64,000 bases of DNA. Source: Halocaridina rubra (lineage: Eukaryota; Arthropoda; Malacostraca; Decapoda; Atyidae). This document shows, piece by piece, positions 51,465 to 64,000 of this stretch. The notes under the pieces are model-generated. The model did no database searches. It worked only from the letters and a program-made list of their open reading frames with translations, and was not told the DNA's origin. Numbering within the stretch: position 1 is the first letter of the stretch; each line of letters begins with the position of its first letter. The translations under genes and the position numbers were made by a program. The stretch covers positions 1 through 64,000 of the forward strand of contig JAXCGZ010019150.1 in assembly GCA_037179515.1 (NCBI GenBank). The letters are read 5' to 3'.

Positions 51465-52128
51465 TATGGGTTTATGTTTTATTTAGATTATAAAGTGAAT
51501 AATCAAGTAATATACAAAATCGCAACATCTAAAGTTACAATGTGAACACTATTATAAAAATTCAATTTTTTTTTTCATGTATTATCGTGAGAAAATTACA
51601 ACATTTTGATACCCCTAAATTTTATCTATTCGATTTAAATGTCCTATGATATTAAAAGACTATGTTTCACTCTTACGCAAATATTTATTATTATCGTCAT
51701 GTATGAATTAATTTAAAATAATATTTAGGCTTAAAAGATTAAGGGTAGCTGTTACAAAGGCTTACCGTTTTAGTTCGACTGGATAAGTAAGTTATTGCCA
51801 CATACAAAAAAAATATATTTATATTTGATACTTATGTTTACGGTTATTATGTAATATAATTTACACTGATAAGTATGAAGAAACGTTAGTTACATAATGC
51901 TGATATAAGTTTCTCGACGGGTTAATTTAAATGTGAGAATTAAAAATATATAAGTACTTTCTTCATCTGGCAACAATGTTGTTGTCATAACAAAAAAGTC
52001 AGGTGTCACAATTGACTGTAAGCAGGTGTAGTGCTCACACTCTTAGGGAGGGTTTCTGTCCCTCCTCAGCCAATGTCCTAAGAAGATAGGTTTTGTAGTT
52101 TGAGGAAGATATCCGAAGACATAGAAAC

Positions 52129-59517
<7,389 letters not shown>

Positions 59518-59780
59518 GTAGTGCTCTAAAACAGCTTTTCTTGGTCACATTTGCAAAATTTTAGTTTTCACAGTGTTCAATAAGTAAGTGCTTACAATAT
59601 ATTTAAAAGTATATTATTCTATTAAAAATCACATATCGCTTTATATATTACATGTATGTAGAGTATATAGAGTACCTTCAATACTTTAGTTTAGTAGTAT
59701 TGGAATATAATTGCTTTTATTAAATTATAAGGCAGTGCTGTAAATTTTTTTTTTTTTTTTTTTGGCATTTGTGATAGGTT

Positions 59781-59786
59781 AATAAA
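59781..59786 (+). promoter_or_regulatory. Candidate polyadenylation signal of PPT1
   Basis: AATAAA lies 264 nt after the stop codon; another is at 59877. Either gives an ordinary-length 3' untranslated region. Confidence 0.5.
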
Positions 59787-60887
59787 AGATTAAATTAAAT
59801 ACTTTGGAGTCTTTACTTTTATTTCTTTTTCCGACAGTCCTTTTCATGTGTATCATACAATTAATGCAATTTATAAAATAAAGCTTTTTTTTGTTCATAG
59901 ATCTCCACCTTCCTTTTAACTTTTTGAACCAAGTGGGACTTAACTATACCAGATATAGATTATGAGCCTTGAAATACCAACAGAAAAAAAAAAAAAAAAA
60001 AATTAGCTTGCACACTCAATCCAAGCTTGTCTGGCAGTGAAGATTCTGAAAGCCATTGCAATATGCTGGTTAAAGTTCTCTAATGGAAGGCAGAAGCAAG
60101 GAACAGTGATAGCATTAGTGCCCAAATATATTTACCAAACAGCCAGGGACCAAAGCCCCTCTCCAGTCATGTGGACCCAGTGATTGCAGGGCAATGGTTA
60201 AATAATCAAGTAGACTTTTATGAAATCATCGACCCTGTCCAATTAATTGCCCAGTTTAATCGTAAGCATTACTAATCAAGTTATTACAGCTTCTCCACAG
60301 TGGCTGGGTACAAATGCTTCAAGCCTTTTTTGGTGCACTGAAGATTTTGAAAGCCATTGCAAAATACTTACAGGCATAATTATTGAAAATACTAGGTATT
60401 ACAGCTTCTCTACAGTGGCTGCGTACATTCTCAGTAAACAAATTAAAATGTAATCAATTTAGCAGTGTTTTTTGTATGATATAATGATTTAATTAAAATT
60501 TCAGCGTCTCTGAAGTAGACAGGCACAAATCGTTATTGAAATATAAAAAAAATATAAAAAATTATTGCTTGAGTTCAAAGTTAAACTCGAAAGTTAAATT
60601 ACTTGTAACTTTTTATTTTAGCAACAATAACAGTTTCGGAAAATTATCAGTACAACTTCTGTCTGCATATGAATAGTCACAGTGTAAAAAAAAATTTATT
60701 TTTGTTAATAAAAGATTTTTTGTTCAAAGTTTGTTGGCACCTAGTATTGTCAATTTTTCATTTTCAGATATTCTGAAATGAATGTATAGGAGTGAAGTAG
60801 CGTTTTGAATGCATTATTAGACTTGAATCAGACACACAAGTCCAATAGAGGTTTAGAACTAATCACATCAGAGCCCCTCATCAAGAA

Positions 60888-60976
60888 CCATACAAGTTTG
60901 GTACAAGAAACAGAGGTGCAGTTCATTGGCCGGATAGATCTCCGGAAATAACACCCTGCTATTTCTTCCTTTAATG
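60888..60976 (+). pseudogene. Mariner/Tc1-type transposase fragment
   Basis: The frame reads YKFGTRNRGAVHWPDRSPEI, then TPCYFFL, a stop and W. It parallels the WPxRSPDLTPxDFFLWG box that holds the second catalytic Asp, here changed to Glu (SPEITP). Only about 30 codons are recognisable. Confidence 0.6.
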
Positions 60977-61807
60977 GAGGAGTTCTCATGCAATTAGTTC
61001 TAAACATCCGTTAGACGTGAGTCTTTATACAGAAAAACCCTAATAGGTTTTGTATAATGTGGCACAAGAAAAATTATACACTTTGTGACTGTCAAATAAC
61101 AAACAAGACAAAAGTTGTAGAGATAAATTTTAGACAACGTATATCACATTTGTACTGTTACAAGTAATGAACTGATAGTTATAACACCTTCTCTGTAGTA
61201 ACTTCTGTAATACAAAATCTATTTATCTACTTGACAAGAATTTCTCTAGGGGAGTATTATTACATATAATCATTAAACACTGAACTGCTACCATAGTTTG
61301 CAATGGTAGGAAAGGGCCCAATAAAGAAAATCAGAAAAATATATGCAGTAGTAATTAATTTCTGGACCTCAAACATTGAAAAATTGACTACTTAAGGTCA
61401 CGATATTAATAAGTAGCCTGCTTCATATTATTTTCTAGTTTTTTAAAATGGGCCTTTTTCTATCACATGCAATTTATCTTTACTTCAGGTTATACATATT
61501 TGTGGTCACTCTAGACAAATTATTAAATTTCTTTGACTGAAGGCAGCAGACAGTCGCATGCCGAGTGGTTTTCCAAACAAACTGCACCGTGACCCAAAAA
61601 ATTCATAAATTAATTTTTCAGCATTCCTTTTCTTGTAACAGCACTAAATGTACAGTAATTCATTTCCCCATCATGATATTGCATCAGAAAAAGGAGTATA
61701 CTGTATATTACACAAAGGTTCAAAGATGCATTGCTTCAATATCTACTTTCCAGAGTGCATGGAGAGTGAGCTTCTCCCTATGAGATACACAGCTCTCTTC
61801 ACCAGAA

Positions 61808-61960
61808 ATTATCAATATAAAGTCCCTTCTGCCATGGTATACCAAAAGAGACAGGACTTTATTTATGAAGATCACATCTAGCATATAGACCTGAAGCTCA
61901 TTGGGGAAAACCTCTCTCTATTCACTCTATAATAAAGATATCTGAAGCAAGAAGTCTTGG
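61808..61960 (+). repeat. Dispersed hairpin repeat, copy 2
   Basis: AAAGTCCCTTCTGCCATGGT and ATAAAGATATCTGAAGCAAG parallel 433-455 and 575-590. The inverted arm is eroded here (ACAGGACTTT). Confidence 0.5.
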
Positions 61961-62850
61961 AACTTGTGAAAAATATACATTCCTCTCTGCATAATCATTA
62001 CGTAAAGAATCAAAGAGAAATGTTTTCAACCAGATAATTCATTTCTATACAAATGCAGTTTAGTGAACCAATTTATTTACAGTACACAGAACACATTACA
62101 TAAACCTGTCGTTACTAATCTCCATCCATTTATTCTGTAATGGCACTAATCAAATGCACTGTTGATTCTTTAACACTGATATTGCAATTCAGTTTACATA
62201 TGCTGTAATAATAGCATTACTTATCTATAATAAAAGAAAGTTGGAATTTTCTTGAAGTTTCCTCACAGTACTGTACATATAATCCCTACATGAAAAGTCA
62301 GCAGTGTAAAATTAGATAGGGCAGATAATCACAAAATATGTGATTAGGAAAATCCTTGAATGGGAAGTGGAATTCCTAGTCCTTTCTAATTCCCAATATG
62401 ATTAATATGCAAAAAAAGGTTTAGCTCACATTAAAACTGAAAATTTTAATGGCTTTCTATCTACAAGTATTTGGGCTTATTCCTGCATTGGGTATTTTAC
62501 TTGATGACCCTACTGCCTGCATGTATGTATGTGCAAGTACAATTAAGCAGTGTGCGGTAGTGCCACCGCATGATAACGCATAAATAAACAAAAGGCATCA
62601 CACAACTTCTGCATCCACTGCACAGCACCGCATCATGCTCCAATAGCACTGCGATGTTGTATCATGCTAGTTGAGAAGGCTGCAGCTGCATAGTGTGACA
62701 TCAGTCATACTCCTGTATTGAAAATTTTAGTTAATGATCATACTGCATGCACATACAAGCATCGGCGGAAGACATCGACTCAAGACGTCTAAATCAGAGC
62801 AGATAAAGGAAGGTGGTGACGTCTACGTTTTTTTTTATCTTTAACATATT

Positions 62851-62851
<1 letters not shown>

Positions 62852-62932
<81 letters not shown>
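62852..62932. repeat. (TA)n array
   Basis: About 80 bp of AT dinucleotides. Confidence 0.96.
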
Positions 62933-62934
<2 letters not shown>

Positions 62935-63413
62935 AGTCTTTTCTTACACTTGTATAAATCTAGGTCTAAAATAGGATTGCTAATTTTTTTTCCTTGCACA
63001 CTGTATATATATAAAAAACATAGCAAAAAGAATAAGTTACAGAATTATGAAAGTTCTCCAACTTTTTACATTTAAAAAATATATATAGTGTCTGTCTGTT
63101 TGTCTCTCTATATTACATGATAGAGCACCTTTGGCAAGATGACAAGGTGGAAAGTTCCCAAATAATTTTTAGTAATGGTTTGCCTAAAGTTCAGAAAATA
63201 AGTATATTTTTTTCTTTATTCTAACCCTAAGTGTCCTCTACTAGATCTATGTTAACTAGATTAAAGCACAAAGAAAAGTCAATGAGCAAAGTTATAAAAA
63301 CAATATGTAAAATGAAAGGAAGGCATCCAGTCTGATATAATAGGATTCACTTACAGTAACATGAAAATTACATTCCCTGAATTGATATGAAAATGGTATA
63401 ATCCATCTCAGAA

Positions 63414-63619
63414 GTTGCTACCCGCCATCCATGGGCAGAGTTGCTACCCACAGTCGACGGGCAGAATTGCTACCCACAGTCGATGGGCAGAGTTGCTACC
63501 CACCATCAACGAGCAGATTTGCTACCAACCGTCAACGGGGAGAATTGCGACCCTACGTCAACGGAGAGTTGTTACCCTCTGTGAACGGGCAGAGTTGCTA
63601 CCCAACATCAACGGGTGGA
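63414..63619 (+). repeat. 26-bp minisatellite, eight units
   Basis: Eight consecutive units follow GTTGCTACCCACAGTCGACG plus GGCAGA with 0-7 changes; one unit is 24 bp. Units are contiguous with no spacers. Two frames stay open by virtue of the repeat, but period 26 is not a codon multiple. Confidence 0.93.
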
Positions 63620-64000
63620 GGAGCTTGTGACAAGATACGTTATAGAAGATATGTCTACATCAAAGTAAGAAACACCCATGATGAGAACTCTCTTATTTTC
63701 AGCTGCGGTTGATGATATAGTTTTCTTTGCCCATCACAGCAATTACAGCCTCAAGCTTGAGTCTCTTTCAAAGAGCATTTCTAACAAATGTGGGATTTGT
63801 TTCAAAAGGCACCAGTAAACCTATATCACTTTCATGGTAATGCTGAACTCTGATCACAAACGACTTCTGTATTAAATTGCTAAATAAGTTCTATGTACTG
63901 GCTAACTGACAGTCCGTACAGAAGAGCAACTGTGATGTCAAAATTTTCTTTTTATTTTCAGATCAAAATCTACACAAGAATTAAGTTGTTTTTTTTAGGT

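Larger units (their letters stand above)
59518..64000. other. 3' flank of PPT1; no gene recognised
   Basis: The AT-rich region holds candidate poly(A) signals (59781, 59877), diverged repeats of TTACAGCTTCTCTACAGTGG (60290-60430, weaker near 60500), a mariner relic, a second copy of the hairpin repeat, one (TA)n array and the 26-bp minisatellite. No exon-like frame with plausible splice sites stood out. Confidence 0.5.

Noticed and set aside
63414..63619. CRISPR-like regularly spaced repeat
   Set aside because: Units are contiguous with no unique spacers, no cas genes are near, and the genome is eukaryotic; it is a minisatellite.

Overview
The window is eukaryotic nuclear DNA. Genes are split by long introns with canonical GT..AG sites, and the spaces between exons are filled with tRNA-derived SINEs, LINE and DNA-transposon relics, about eleven long (TA)n arrays, interstitial TTAGG motifs and several minisatellites. 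The (TA)n load, the TTAGG (arthropod telomere-type) motifs and the repeat style suggest an arthropod, most probably a decapod crustacean. That assignment is an inference; no marker gene fixes it.

Four multi-exon protein genes can be reconstructed with reading phase conserved across every junction. (1) 39-16453, + strand, 5'-truncated by the window: an M3A oligopeptidase A-like protein whose zinc-protease motif HEFGH reads QKFGQ, so it looks like a catalytically dead paralogue. (2) 37754 down to 20729, - strand: a 1,316-residue protein with 11 C2H2 zinc fingers in ten exons, family not recognised. Its first exon has a tandem, open copy in intron 1. (3) 42540-46172, + strand: a LEPROT/LEPROTL1 (Vps55-type) four-helix membrane protein of 133 residues. 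(4) 52129-59517, + strand: palmitoyl-protein thioesterase 1 with Ser/Asp/His triad. It carries two interchangeable versions of the fourth coding exon, each in phase with the same neighbours.

Layout: 0-16.5 kb peptidase-like gene; 16.5-20.7 kb repeat-rich space between two convergent genes; 20.7-37.8 kb zinc-finger gene with a Tigger-type transposon relic (intron 8) and a 3.3-kb RTE-like LINE (intron 2); 37.8-42.5 kb spacer between the divergently transcribed zinc-finger and LEPROT-like genes, holding a 1.78-kb pogo-type element filled with ten 160-bp repeats; 42.5-46.2 kb LEPROT-like; 46.2-52.1 kb spacer with a tandem array of reverse-transcriptase C-terminal segments and a Ty3/gypsy relic; 52.1-59.5 kb PPT1; 59.5-64 kb repeats, a mariner relic and a 26-bp minisatellite.

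The genes form no obvious pathway. LEPROT-like and PPT1 both serve the endosome/lysosome route, but their proximity may be chance. The most notable signals are the PPT1 duplicate exon, the inactivated peptidase with an otherwise intact gene, the duplicated zinc-finger exon, and the transposon that appears to carry a satellite array.
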